The notes: generated from the sequence alone by a model not told the origin. A stretch of DNA of 64,000 nucleotides from Actinophytocola xinjiangensis (GCF_001921215.1 NZ_MSIF01000009.1:1-64000), one strand, 5' to 3'; shown: positions 27,204-35,785, numbered from the stretch's first letter. Made by a program: numbers and translations.

Positions 27204-28231
27204 TTCTCGGCGTGGGCCGGCATCCGGCGCGTGGTCTGGTCCTCCCCGCCGCGCCGCCCGGCGGCCGTGGTCGCCAGCAGCAGCCCGCCGACCACCACCA
27301 GCACACCGCCGCCGATCCACATGAACACCGGCCAGGTCGTCAGCAGGCTGAGCTTGGACTTGTTGTCCGTGGCCTTCGAGACGTTGTCGTTGACCGTGGT
27401 CTCGGTGAACCCGAGGGTGCCCTCGAAGACCGTCGTGCCGCCGCCGGGGGCCTGCCCGGTGGTGAGCAGCTGCTGGCGCATGTCCTGAGCGCCCCGGATG
27501 ACGATCCCGGTCTCCGGCTCGACCCACACCGTGCGCTCGACCTCGTAGTACAGCTCGGCGTCGACCGACGGTTCCGGCAGTCCGACCAGCGAGCCTGGTA
27601 CGTCGCGGTCCGCGACCTTGGTCGGCGACACGTTCATGACGAACTTGTAGACCTCGAGGTCCTTGATCGTCTCGACGCCCTCGAACCGGGCCTCGATCGC
27701 CTCGCGGGCGGTCAGGTCGTAGTACTGGTAGTTCCGCTGCTCGGTGCCGAACGGGAACTTCAGGCTCTGGCCGGGCTGCTGGAGCGAGTTGCGGTCGGCG
27801 GTGACCCGGTTGTCCTGCTCCTGCTCGATGTACTGGCCCTCGCAGGGCGCCACGGCCTCGTTGGTGAACCGGTCGACGCACAGCGACCGCACCGAGGCGT
27901 TCACCACGGTCCCGGAGGCGTCGTCGACGGTCCGGATGGCCTCGACGAACACGCCGATGTCCCCGTCCTCCTCCACCTCGGGAGCGGTCAGGTCACCGGT
28001 GACGTAGGTGGTCGAGGTGAGGCTGAGGTTCTGGCGGATCTCCGGCGACGGCGCACCGTCCACCGTTTCGACCACGAGCGCGGTGATGCCGTGCCCCTCG
28101 GCGACCGAGATCGACTCCTGGTCGAGCGGGATCTTGGCGAGCTGGGGGTAGGCGTAGAAGCGCAGCAGCAGGCCGAGCGCGACCGCGAACACCCCTAGCC
28201 CGAGCAGAATGAAGCTGAGGATGCGGCGCAA
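27200..28231 (-). CDS. DUF3068 / porin PorA-family envelope protein
   Basis: A 343-aa bitopic protein. The N-terminal helix (RRILSFILLGLGVFAVALGLLL) and C-terminal helix (about 305-327, WPVFMWIGGGVLVVVGGLLL) flank a ~270-residue extracytoplasmic beta-rich domain with YYDLTAREAIEA and RTVWVEPETGIVIRGAQ. This architecture defines the DUF3068 family (PorA family), which includes mycobacterial Rv0227c (recalled). The name comes from distant similarity to a corynebacterial porin; channel activity is not shown. The TTG at 28231 is preferred because AAAGGAG lies just upstream and the helix begins at once; longer starts run into promoter. A promoter TTGCGC-16-TAATTT (28296 to 28269) fits well. Confidence 0.85.
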   Translation of the reverse strand: MRRILSFILLGLGVFAVALGLLLRFYAYPQLAKIPLDQESISVAEGHGITALVVETVDGAPSPEIRQNLSLTSTTYVTGDLTAPEVEEDGDIGVFVEAIRTVDDASGTVVNASVRSLCVDRFTNEAVAPCEGQYIEQEQDNRVTADRNSLQQPGQSLKFPFGTEQRNYQYYDLTAREAIEARFEGVETIKDLEVYKFVMNVSPTKVADRDVPGSLVGLPEPSVDAELYYEVERTVWVEPETGIVIRGAQDMRQQLLTTGQAPGGGTTVFEGTLGFTETTVNDNVSKATDNKSKLSLLTTWPVFMWIGGGVLVVVGGLLLATTAAGRRGGEDQTTRRMPAHAEN

Positions 28232-28268
28232 CGGTCCTCTCCTTTGAGGGTTCTTCGTAGTTTTGGCT

Positions 28269-28296
28269 AAATTACCCGACAGTAACCTGTGCGCAA
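28269..28296 (-). promoter_or_regulatory. Promoter for DUF3068 gene with embedded palindrome
   Basis: On the minus strand, -35 TTGCGC (28296-28291), a 16-bp spacer and -10 TAATTT (28274-28269) precede the TTG start by about 38 bp. The spacer plus the first -10 bases form the perfect-armed palindrome TTACTGTCGGGTAA (28285-28272), a copy of the recurrent element. The phosphopantetheinyl transferase starts 73 bp away in the other direction. Confidence 0.5.
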
Positions 28297-28358
28297 GCGC
28301 CAATCGGAGTAGTGCTCCCGGGGTACCGGCGCCGCCCGGCTACCGCGATGATCTGTGC

Positions 28359-29066
28359 ATGCGATGCGACGTGTGGTGGGCCAGCCCGGCACCAGCGACC
28401 CCCCGCCTGCTGGCGCTGCTCGACGAGAACGAGCGCACCCGCTACGGCAACTACCGGCGCGAGATCGACCAGCTGCGGTTCCTCACCGGCCGCGCGCTCA
28501 TCCGCGCGGTCGCCGGCCAGTGGCTGGGCGTCGAGCCGGAGGCCGTGCGCCTGGACGCCAGCTGCTACGACTGCGGCAAACCCCACGGCAAACCGACCGT
28601 CGTGGGCCCCGGCGCGCCCGAGGTGTCGATCTCGCACTCCGGCCAGCGGGTGGCGCTGGCGATCGCCCGGGGCGCCCCGCTGGGCGTCGACGTCGAGGAG
28701 ATCCGCGACGCCGAGGTCACCGACCTGGCCAGGATCTCCTTCTCCGAGGCCGAACGCGCGGCCTTCGCGCACGTCCCCGAGCCGGAGCTGCGGGCGGCGT
28801 TCTTCACCTACTGGTCACGCAAGGAAGCCGTCGTGAAGACCACCGGCAAGGGCATGTCGGTGCCGATGAGCCAGTTCACCCTCACCCCGCACGACGCGCC
28901 GCCGGCCGTGACCGCCTCGCGGACCGCCGAGGTCGACCCGGCCGCCCTGCGGATGGCCACCCTGGACCCCGGCGATGGCTACCGGGCGAGCCTGGCGGTG
29001 CTCACCGTCGAGGACCTGGAGGTCACCGAGCAGCCGGCCGACGACCTGATCAGGGCCCTGGGTTAG
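28359..29066 (+). CDS. 4'-phosphopantetheinyl transferase (Sfp type)
   Basis: A 235-aa enzyme that transfers phosphopantetheine from CoA to a serine of acyl- or peptidyl-carrier proteins. It has the N-terminal half ERTRYGNYRREIDQLRFLTGRALIR, the magnesium site GVDVEEIRD (D111, E113) and the WSRKEAVVK motif with K155/E156, the core Sfp signature. RLDASCYDCGKPHGKP contains paired Cys typical of actinobacterial members. The ATG at 28359 was chosen by homology to family starts; upstream sequence is promoter. It is tail-to-tail with isochorismate synthase (4-bp overlap). Likely partners are an NRPS/PKS siderophore system or fatty-acid carrier proteins elsewhere; none is visible here except the truncated ketosynthase at base 1. 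Confidence 0.9.
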   Translation: MRCDVWWASPAPATPRLLALLDENERTRYGNYRREIDQLRFLTGRALIRAVAGQWLGVEPEAVRLDASCYDCGKPHGKPTVVGPGAPEVSISHSGQRVALAIARGAPLGVDVEEIRDAEVTDLARISFSEAERAAFAHVPEPELRAAFFTYWSRKEAVVKTTGKGMSVPMSQFTLTPHDAPPAVTASRTAEVDPAALRMATLDPGDGYRASLAVLTVEDLEVTEQPADDLIRALG

Positions 29067-30202
29067 GACACCGGGCTGACGGTCATCCCCATCGCCCGCA
29101 GCAGCGTGGCGAACTTGGCGGAGGTCTCGGCCAGCTCCAGGTCCGGCCGCGACGCCGGCATGATCCCGGCGCCGGCGTACAGGGTCATCCGCTGGCCGGC
29201 GAGCTCCGCGCACCGGATGCCGACCACCCACTGGCCGTCGCCGTGGACGTCGCACCAGCCGATCGCCCCGGCGTAGAAGCCCCGGTCGAACGGCTCCAGC
29301 TCGGCGATCGTGGCGGTGGCCGCGCCGAACGGCGCCCCGCACACCGCCGGGGTGGGGTGCAGTGCGCTGGCCAGCCGCAGCGACGTGACCTCGGGGTCGG
29401 CCAGCACACCGGTGATCCTGGTCGACAGGTGCCACACCGCGCTGGTGCTGACCAGCGACGGCCGCTCGGGCACGGTCAGCGACCGGCAGTACGGGCGCAG
29501 CGCCTCGACCACGGCGGACACCACCACCCGGTGCTCCTCGTGGTCCTTGGCCGAGGCCAGCAGCTCCTCGGCGGCCAGCCGGTCCTGCACGGGGTCGGGG
29601 TGGCGCGGGATGGACCCGGCCAGCGGGTTGGCCTCGACGGTCAGCCCGGTGCGGGTGAGCAGCATCTCCGGGGTGGCGCCGACCAGTGTCCGGCCGCCGG
29701 GCAGGTCAACGGCGTAGGTGTAGCCGGTGGCGTTGTCCCTGGCCAGGTTGGCCAGCAGCGCGCGGACCTCGACCGGGTCCGGCAGGTCAAGGCGCAGCGT
29801 CCTGGCGAGCACGACCTTGTCCAGCTCGCCGGCGCGCAGCCGGGTCACGGCCCTGGCCACGGACCGCTCGTAGTCCTCGCCGGAGGGCAGCGGGGTGACC
29901 GCCGCGCCGGCGGCGACCGGCGCGGTGGCCGGGGAGGTCGGGCGCAGCGGCCCCGACCAGCGCACGGCCTCGGGCAGGACCAGGTGCGGGGCGGCGGAGC
30001 GGTCGAACGGGAGGGCGCCGACGGCCAGCGGCGCCGGCGAGTCGACCAGCAGCTTGGTGACCCTGGCGGACAGCTCGTCGGGGTCACGCTCGTCGACCAC
30101 GGCCTGGGCGCCGGTGGCCAGCAGCGAGTGCCGGGGGGCGGCGAGAAGGAACGAGCCTGGCCGGTAGTCCGCGATGAGGCCATCTGTCACGACTCTCATC
30201 AT
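29063..30202 (-). CDS. Isochorismate synthase
   Basis: A 379-aa chorismate-utilising enzyme converting chorismate to isochorismate for catecholate or salicylate siderophores or menaquinone. Family motifs: KVVLARTLRLDL, GATPEMLLTRTG, HPTPAVCGAPFGAA and FYAGAIGWCDVHGDGQWVVGIRCAEL, ending with the AGAGIM loop that binds Mg. The combination of HPTPAVCG with IRCAEL is typical of EntC/DhbC-like isochorismate synthases rather than anthranilate synthase. ATG 30202 is used, with ATG 30199 and GTG 30208 also in frame. Being next to a phosphopantetheinyl transferase suggests a siderophore pathway. No 2,3-dihydroxybenzoate genes are seen nearby. Confidence 0.87.
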   Translation of the reverse strand: MMRVVTDGLIADYRPGSFLLAAPRHSLLATGAQAVVDERDPDELSARVTKLLVDSPAPLAVGALPFDRSAAPHLVLPEAVRWSGPLRPTSPATAPVAAGAAVTPLPSGEDYERSVARAVTRLRAGELDKVVLARTLRLDLPDPVEVRALLANLARDNATGYTYAVDLPGGRTLVGATPEMLLTRTGLTVEANPLAGSIPRHPDPVQDRLAAEELLASAKDHEEHRVVVSAVVEALRPYCRSLTVPERPSLVSTSAVWHLSTRITGVLADPEVTSLRLASALHPTPAVCGAPFGAATATIAELEPFDRGFYAGAIGWCDVHGDGQWVVGIRCAELAGQRMTLYAGAGIMPASRPDLELAETSAKFATLLRAMGMTVSPVS

Positions 30203-30254
30203 GCCCACGATCCGGCCGGGAAAACTCCTCCACGGGTAGGATTTTGAACACGTT

Positions 30255-30295
30255 CAGGGCCCGCCGACCGCCGGTCCGGCGATCAGCGGGCCCTG
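30255..30295 (-). terminator. Hairpin downstream of mIHF gene
   Basis: CAGGGCCCGC (30255-30264) pairs with GCGGGCCCTG (30286-30295). The 21-base loop contains a nested GCCGG/CCGGC-type stem. It lies 20 bp past the mIHF stop. Confidence 0.65.
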
Positions 30296-30315
30296 TCCCG
30301 AGAAACCGGGGGACG

Positions 30316-30627
30316 CTACTTCAACGCGTCGATCAGCGCCGCACGCTGGCGGTCGCCCAGGCCGGCCGCCCGCCGGTCCGGATCGACACCAGCCTGCTCC
30401 AGCAGCGCGGCGACCTTCACCGCGCCGAGCCCCGGGACAGCCTTGAGCAGCGCCGCGACCTTGGTCTTGCCGACCGTCTTGTCTTCCTTCGCCCGTCCGA
30501 GCACCGACGCGATGGTCTGCTTACCGGACTTGATCGACGCCAAGAGCTCGGACCGCGCCTTGCGCGCCTCCGCAGCCTTGGCCAGCGCGTCAGCGCGCTG
30601 CTCTGGAGTCAACGTGGGCAGAGCCAC
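30316..30627 (-). CDS. mihF: Actinobacterial integration host factor (mIHF)
   Basis: A 103-aa nucleoid-associated protein. It begins with ALPTLTPEQRADALAKAAEARKARSELLASIKSG, a basic Ala/Lys-rich helix. The H2TH-like fold VGKTKVAALLKAVPGLGAVKVAALLEQAGVDPDRRAAGLGDRQRAALIDAL follows, the signature of the actinobacterial IHF family, which bends DNA and is unrelated to enterobacterial IHF. The GTG at 30627 follows GGAAGGA; the upstream in-frame extension to 30720 is not conserved-looking. The gene usually sits beside gmk, pyrF and carAB in actinobacteria; here it stands alone between isochorismate synthase and an acyl-CoA ligase, a displaced or second copy. Its own hairpin terminator follows. Confidence 0.88.
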   Translation of the reverse strand: MALPTLTPEQRADALAKAAEARKARSELLASIKSGKQTIASVLGRAKEDKTVGKTKVAALLKAVPGLGAVKVAALLEQAGVDPDRRAAGLGDRQRAALIDALK

Positions 30628-30918
30628 CGTGGTGATCCTTCCTTGCTCGACTTCTGGCCGGTCCGCGAAAGAGCCCTCCCCAGGCCTGACCTGGGCGAAC
30701 CCCCGCGGTGCCGCGACCAAGTAAACACACCGTCGTCCAGGAACCTACGCGCGACACGCGCATTCTTCACGGCGAAACCGCAGGTAACCCACGTTCTGGG
30801 GGTCTGATACGCAGCGTTACCCGTCTCCGGTCCGGCGGTTCTGCCCATGTTCAGCCGACCCGTTTCCGCACTAATGTTCCCTCTGCCGCCACACCAGCCA
30901 CAGGGAGCTTGAACAGCG

Positions 30919-32553
30919 ATGTTGGGCACCATGCAGGACGGGCAACTGTCCATAGCGAACCTTCTGCGCCACGGCAGCCGGATCCACGCCTCCGCCGAGG
31001 TCGTGACCTGGACCGGAACCGGGTCACGGCGGGCCACGTTCGCCGATCTCGGCCACGACGCCGCCCGGCTCGCGCACGCGCTGCGCGGCCTGGGCGTCAC
31101 CGGCGACCAGCGGGTCGGCACGTTCATGTGGAACAACTACGAGCACCTGGTCACCTACCTCGCGGCACCGGCGATGGGCGCGGTGCTGCACACGCTCAAC
31201 GTCCGCCTGTTCCCCGAGCAGCTGACCTACGTCGTCAACCACGCGCAGGACCACGTCGTGCTGGTCGACGGCACGCTGGTGCCGCTGCTGGCCAAGGTCC
31301 TGCCGACGTTCACCACGGTCCGCCACGTCGTGGTCGTCAACGGCGACCCGGCGGCCCTGAAGGCGCCCGACGGGGTGACCGTGCACTCCTACGACGCCCT
31401 GCTGGCCGACCAGCCCGACGAGTTCGACTGGCCGGACGTGGACGAGCGGTCGGCGGCCGCGATGTGTTACACGTCGGGCACGACCGGTGACCCGAAGGGC
31501 GTGGTCTACACCCACCGCTCGATCTGGCTGCACTCGATGCAGGTCTGCATGACCGACTCGATGGCGCTGGCCCAGTCCGACCGGGCGCTGGTGATCGTCC
31601 CGCAGTTCCACGCGATGTCCTGGGGTCTGCCCTACGCGGCGGTGATGGTCGGCGCGTCGCTGGTCATGCCCGACCGGTTCCTCCAGCCGGAGCCGCTGGC
31701 CGCGATGATCGCAGCCGAGAAGCCGACGATGGCCGGCGCGGTGCCCACGATCTGGCAGGGTCTGCTGGCGTATCTGCAGGTCAACCCGCAGGACCTGGCG
31801 CCGCTTCGGCGTGCGGTGGTCGGCGGCTCGGCGTGCCCGCCGGCGCTGATGCGGGCGTTCGACGCGCTCGGGGTGACGATCATCCACGCCTGGGGCATGA
31901 CCGAGACCTCGCCGCTGGGCAGCGTGGCGCGCCCGCCGGCCGGCCTGGACCAGGAGGCCGAGTTCGGCTACCGGGTGTTGCAGGGCCGGTTCCCGGCCGG
32001 GGTCCGCGCCCGGCTGGTCGACGACGACGGCGCCGAGCTGCCCTGGGACAACGAGGCGGTCGGCGAGCTGGAGGTGGCCGGCCCGTGGGTCGCGGCGGCC
32101 TACTACCGGGTCGGCGAGGGCGAGGAGGGCGCGGAGAAGTTCCACGACGGCTGGCTGCGGACCGGGGACGTCGGGGCGATCACCCCGGACGGCTTCCTGC
32201 GGCTGACCGACCGGTCCAAGGACATCATCAAGTCCGGCGGCGAGTGGATCTCCTCGGTCGACCTGGAGAACGCGGTGATGGCCCACCCGGCGGTGGCCGA
32301 GGCGGCGGTGATCGGCGTGCCGGACGAGAAGTGGGACGAGCGGCCGCTGGTGGCGGTCGTGCTGGCCGACGGCGCCAGCGCCACGCCTGACGAGCTGCGC
32401 GAGTTCCTGCGCGACAAGGTCGCCAAGTGGCAGCTGCCGGAGAACTGGACGTTCGTGGACGAGGTCCCCAAGACCAGCGTCGGCAAGTTCGACAAGAAGG
32501 TCCTCCGCGCCGCGGCGGCCAACGGGAAACTGGATATCTCACACCTGCGCTGA
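30919..32553 (+). CDS. Medium/long-chain fatty acid-CoA ligase
   Basis: A 544-aa acyl-activating enzyme of the ANL superfamily. P-loop MCYTSGTTGDPKGVVYTHRS (about 182-201), HAWGMTETSPLG adenylate motif, GWLRTGDVG and the hinge LTDRSKDIIKSGGEWISS. The catalytic Lys lies in PKTSVGKFDKK near the C-terminus. The length and GEWISS hinge match the shorter medium/long-chain branch, distinct from the FadD15-type gene at 10.8 kb. ATG 30919 (or 30931) follows a region without clear ribosome site. Downstream, a 47-codon reading frame and a PadR regulator follow on the same strand within 170 bp, so it may be read with them. The exact acid substrate is unknown. Confidence 0.9.
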   Translation: MLGTMQDGQLSIANLLRHGSRIHASAEVVTWTGTGSRRATFADLGHDAARLAHALRGLGVTGDQRVGTFMWNNYEHLVTYLAAPAMGAVLHTLNVRLFPEQLTYVVNHAQDHVVLVDGTLVPLLAKVLPTFTTVRHVVVVNGDPAALKAPDGVTVHSYDALLADQPDEFDWPDVDERSAAAMCYTSGTTGDPKGVVYTHRSIWLHSMQVCMTDSMALAQSDRALVIVPQFHAMSWGLPYAAVMVGASLVMPDRFLQPEPLAAMIAAEKPTMAGAVPTIWQGLLAYLQVNPQDLAPLRRAVVGGSACPPALMRAFDALGVTIIHAWGMTETSPLGSVARPPAGLDQEAEFGYRVLQGRFPAGVRARLVDDDGAELPWDNEAVGELEVAGPWVAAAYYRVGEGEEGAEKFHDGWLRTGDVGAITPDGFLRLTDRSKDIIKSGGEWISSVDLENAVMAHPAVAEAAVIGVPDEKWDERPLVAVVLADGASATPDELREFLRDKVAKWQLPENWTFVDEVPKTSVGKFDKKVLRAAAANGKLDISHLR

Positions 32554-32576
32554 GCAGGCGTTGTCGAAGGGACGTC

Positions 32577-32720
32577 ATGACCACGGTCGACGGGGCGACC
32601 GACGCCGAGGCGAGAAGGGCACCGCACGCGGTGGTGCCCTCCGCCGAGGCGATCGGTACGGGGGTGCCGGCCAGGGCCGCCACCAGGGGCAAGACCGGGG
32701 TGGCGGACCAGCTCCCATGA
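32577..32720 (+). CDS. Possible 47-aa peptide coupled to PadR
   Basis: ATG 32577, preceded by GAAGGGACG, opens 47 codons whose TGA overlaps the PadR ATG as ATGA. The product (MTTVDGATDAEARRAPHAVV at its start) is hydrophilic without motif. The arrangement would let its translation deliver ribosomes to the regulator, as a leader peptide or a true small protein. No family is recognised, and chance is a real alternative in high-GC DNA. Confidence 0.4.
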   Translation: MTTVDGATDAEARRAPHAVVPSAEAIGTGVPARAATRGKTGVADQLP

Positions 32721-33328
32721 CCACACCTCAGTCATCCGATGACCTGGGTATCCTCGACCGGGTGCCGGACCAGGGGAAGAAAAGGGGCAGGCGCCGCAAG
32801 CTCAACGCCACGTCGTACGTCGTCCTGGGCATGCTCAGCTACTCGCCGGCCACCAGCTACGACCTCAAGCGGTGGGTGGCCAGTACCGTCGGGAACTTCT
32901 GGGCCTTCGCCCACTCGCAGCTCTACGACGAGCCGGCGCGGCTGGTGGCCGACGGGCTGATCACCGAGACCGTGGAGCGGACCGGGCGACGTAAACGGAC
33001 CTACGAGATCCTGCCCGCCGGGCGGGAGGCGCTGCGCGAGTGGCTCTCGACGACGACCGACGAGCAGACCGAGGTCCGTGACCTCGGCCTGCTCAAGCTG
33101 TTCTTCGCGAACTTCGGTGACCGGGAGGACGTGCTGGCGCTGGCCCGCGACCGGCACGCCGCCCACCGCCGGCGCGCCGACACCTACGCCGCCCAGCGCG
33201 ACGAGCTGTCGGACTACGCGGATCGCTGGCAGGTCAAGACCGTCGAGCTGGGTGTGCGTTACGAGCGGTGTGTCGAGCAGTTCTGGGCGGACTTCATCAA
33301 GGAACTCGAGGAAGAGCAACAGTCGTAA
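32717..33328 (+). CDS. PadR-family transcriptional regulator
   Basis: A 203-aa regulator. The N-terminal winged helix has the PadR core YVVLGMLSYSPATSYDLKRWV, AFAHSQLYDEPARLVADGLI and RRKRTYEILPAGREALREWL (about 30-115). A C-terminal helical dimerisation domain (about 120-203) includes LGLLKLFFANFGDREDVLALARDR and a coiled-coil-like YAAQRDELSDYADRW. The PadR-s2 arrangement of C-terminal helices fits members that respond to phenolic acids or drugs. The ATG at 32717 overlaps the stop of a 47-codon frame. The upstream acyl-CoA ligase is the nearest candidate target. The basic linker GKKRGRRRK before the winged helix adds DNA contact potential. Confidence 0.88.
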   Translation: MTTPQSSDDLGILDRVPDQGKKRGRRRKLNATSYVVLGMLSYSPATSYDLKRWVASTVGNFWAFAHSQLYDEPARLVADGLITETVERTGRRKRTYEILPAGREALREWLSTTTDEQTEVRDLGLLKLFFANFGDREDVLALARDRHAAHRRRADTYAAQRDELSDYADRWQVKTVELGVRYERCVEQFWADFIKELEEEQQS

Positions 33329-33368
33329 GCTGTTTACATACCCAGCACCAGAAGCGAAAATCTTCACC

Positions 33369-34646
33369 ATGAAGGCGCTTCCCGTCGTGCTGGCCGCGTT
33401 CGCCCTCCTGCTCTCGGTGCTCCCCGCCTCGGCCGCCGCCCAGCGCGCCGAGGACGCACCCGTCGACTTCCACCAGTGGCGCGGACAGCGCGACTTCCAC
33501 CACGGCCAGGCCGACGGCGTACGGCCCGGCCCCGGCGGGACGCTGGTCGTCGGCCGCCCGGCGGGCACGGTCGAGCACACCGAACCCGACCTGGGCACCA
33601 CCCGCCGCTACGAGTACGGCCGGTGGACCTCCCCGCCCTACCGGCACGGCTTCGGCGCCACCCAGGCGGTCGCCTCGTGGAACGCCACCACACCGGCCGG
33701 CACCTGGCTGACCGTCGAGCTGCGCGGGCGCACCGCCACCGGCGATCAGACCGCCTGGTACACCATGGGCCGCTGGGCCAGCGGCGACCAGGACATCATC
33801 CGCACCACGCTGCCCGACCAGTCCGACGACCACGGCTACGTCGACGTCGACACCTTCGTCGCCCGCTCCGGGGTGACCCTGCGCGGCTACCAGCTGCGGG
33901 TGACCCTGTACCGCGAGGCCGGCAGCGCCGCCACGCCCCGGCTCGCCATGGTCGGCGCGATGACCTCGGCCATCCCCGACCGGTTCACCGTGCCGACCAG
34001 CCCGTCGGCCGGCGCGTGGGGCGTGGAGCTGCCCGTCCCCCGGTACTCGCAGAACATCCACGAGGGCGAGTACCCGCAGTACGGCGGGGGCGGCGAGGCC
34101 TGGTGCAGCCCGACCTCCACCGAGATGGTCGTCGAGTACTGGGGCCGGGGCCCCAGCGAGCGGGACCTGGCCTGGGTCGACCCGTCCTACCAGGACCCCA
34201 GCGTCGACCACGCCGCCCGGTTCACCTACGACAAGGACTACGACGGCACCGGCAACTGGCCGTTCAACACCGCCTACGCCTCGACCTTCGGGCTGGCCGG
34301 GCACATCACCCGGCTGTCCTCGCTGGCCGACGTCGAGCGCCACATCCTGGCCGGCGTCCCGGTGATCACCTCGCAGTCCTTCCTCGCCTCGGAGCTCGAC
34401 GGCGCCGGCTACGGCACGGCCGGGCACATCATGGTCATCGTCGGGTTCACCGAGGACGGCGACGTGATCGCCAACGACCCGGCGTCCAGCTCCAACGACG
34501 CCGTGCGCAACGTCTACCAGCGCGAACAGTTCGAGACGATCTGGCTGCGCACCAAGCGGTACAACGGCTCGGGCGGGATCTCCAGCGGCTCGGGCGGCAT
34601 CGCCTACATCATCGCGCCACCGGGCACGCGGCTGCCGAGTTCCTAG
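33369..34646 (+). CDS. Secreted C39-like cysteine peptidase family protein
   Basis: A 425-aa exported protein. Residues 1-23 are a clear signal peptide (LPVVLAAFALLLSVLPASA). Residues about 50-210 form a beta-sandwich region (RRYEYGRWTSPPYRHGFGATQAVASW), and about 225-420 a papain-like C39_2 peptidase fold: C246 in EAWCSPTSTEMV, H353 in AGHIMVIVGF and D370 in ANDPAS complete a plausible triad. PVPRYSQNIHEGEYP is the typical entry to the domain. Such proteins are common in actinobacteria and probably cleave extracellular or wall peptides; the substrate is unproven. The stop is 10 bp from the next gene, so the pair may be co-transcribed. Confidence 0.82.
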   Translation: MKALPVVLAAFALLLSVLPASAAAQRAEDAPVDFHQWRGQRDFHHGQADGVRPGPGGTLVVGRPAGTVEHTEPDLGTTRRYEYGRWTSPPYRHGFGATQAVASWNATTPAGTWLTVELRGRTATGDQTAWYTMGRWASGDQDIIRTTLPDQSDDHGYVDVDTFVARSGVTLRGYQLRVTLYREAGSAATPRLAMVGAMTSAIPDRFTVPTSPSAGAWGVELPVPRYSQNIHEGEYPQYGGGGEAWCSPTSTEMVVEYWGRGPSERDLAWVDPSYQDPSVDHAARFTYDKDYDGTGNWPFNTAYASTFGLAGHITRLSSLADVERHILAGVPVITSQSFLASELDGAGYGTAGHIMVIVGFTEDGDVIANDPASSSNDAVRNVYQREQFETIWLRTKRYNGSGGISSGSGGIAYIIAPPGTRLPSS

Positions 34647-34656
34647 TCTGGAGCCG

Positions 34657-35670
34657 ATGACCTTCGGCGACCGGGACTATCCGGCCGCGCCCTACCCCGG
34701 TGCGCGGCCGGACCGCTCGTTCGTCCACGACCGGGCGACCGGCCACCCGCTGCGCCCCGACCACACGGCCCTGGCCGGCTGGCGCACCGAGCAGGGCACC
34801 GACCTCGACGAGTGGCTGGCGGCCCGGGGCGCCGCGCCGCTGGCCGAGCGGGTGCCGGTGCTGTGCTACGGCTCCAACGCCTGCCCGGCCAAGCTGACCT
34901 GGCTGCGCGAGACCCTCGACCTGCCCGGCCCGGCCGTGCTGCTGCGCGCGACGTGCACCGGGATCGGCGCCGTGTGGGCGGCGGGCCTGCGGGTGGTCGA
35001 CGACCAGCGCCCGGCCACGCTCGCCGCGCTGCCCGGCGTCCGCGAGACGCACGCGGTGTGGCTGGCGACCCCCGAGCAGGTCCGGGTGCTCGACGAGTGC
35101 GAGGGCCGGGGCCTGCGATACCGGCTCGCGCGGGTCGCCACCGGCGAGGTCCGGCTCGACGACGGCGCGGTGGTGGACCGGCCGCTGGCCTACGTCGCCG
35201 CCCCGGGCGGCACCGCCCGGCTCACCCGCCACCCGCTGCTGGTCGATGGCCGGCCGGTGCGCTGTGCGGCGGTCGGCCAGGCCGAGGCCGCCGGCCTGAC
35301 CGGCGTCGTGGCCGAGGGCGACGGGCTGGCGGTGGCGGTGCTCGACGGTGCGCCGGTGCCGGCCGACCACCCCGGGCGGCTGTTCGTTCCCGGCACGCTC
35401 CAGCCGGGCGCGTCGCACTGGTCGTCGCTGGCCCCGCACGCCGCCGGCCCGCCCCGGCGCGCGGAGCTGGCGGGACGGCCGGGGGTGTGCGGCTGGGTGG
35501 TCGACCTCGCCGACCCGGCCGCCGCACTGTCCACTGTGGAGGAGTACGTGGGCGCGGAGTACCGGCGGGTCCGGGTCGTCCTGGCCGGTGGGACGGTCGC
35601 CTGGACCCTCGGCCGGGCCGGCCCGGCCGAGGGCCTGCCGGAGCTGGCCGCCCCGTGGGGAACGACCTGA
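34657..35670 (+). CDS. Two-module gamma-glutamylcyclotransferase-like (AIG2/GGCT fold) protein
   Basis: A 337-aa cytoplasmic protein. The first module has the GGCT-fold nucleotide-phosphate-type loop YGSN (Y71-N74) in VLCYGSNACPAKL, followed by LDECEGRGLRYR, where E98-type acids of the fold are expected. The second module restarts near residue 245 with LFVPGTLQPGASHWSSL (compare family YGTLRxG) and continues GWVVDLADPAAALSTVEEYVGAEYRRVRVVL. The latter matches the LDxxEGxxYRR end of AIG2-like domains. Two GGCT-like modules in one chain, the second with VPGT instead of YGT, is unusual. Activity on gamma-glutamyl amines is possible, but substrate and even activity are uncertain. Confidence 0.62.
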   Translation: MTFGDRDYPAAPYPGARPDRSFVHDRATGHPLRPDHTALAGWRTEQGTDLDEWLAARGAAPLAERVPVLCYGSNACPAKLTWLRETLDLPGPAVLLRATCTGIGAVWAAGLRVVDDQRPATLAALPGVRETHAVWLATPEQVRVLDECEGRGLRYRLARVATGEVRLDDGAVVDRPLAYVAAPGGTARLTRHPLLVDGRPVRCAAVGQAEAAGLTGVVAEGDGLAVAVLDGAPVPADHPGRLFVPGTLQPGASHWSSLAPHAAGPPRRAELAGRPGVCGWVVDLADPAAALSTVEEYVGAEYRRVRVVLAGGTVAWTLGRAGPAEGLPELAAPWGTT

Positions 35671-35785
35671 CCGTCCACACCGGACGGAGCACGCCCGCGT
35701 GGTCGGGCGGTCACGGGGAGCCCGGACCCGACGGATCTGCGCGATTCCCTGGTTTCCGGGCACCCCAGCGGGCAGGCTGTGCCCC

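Noticed and set aside
30628-30918. Possible RNA gene between mIHF and the acyl-CoA ligase
   Set aside because: No tRNA cloverleaf or riboswitch-like conserved core could be drawn; treated as two divergent promoter regions.
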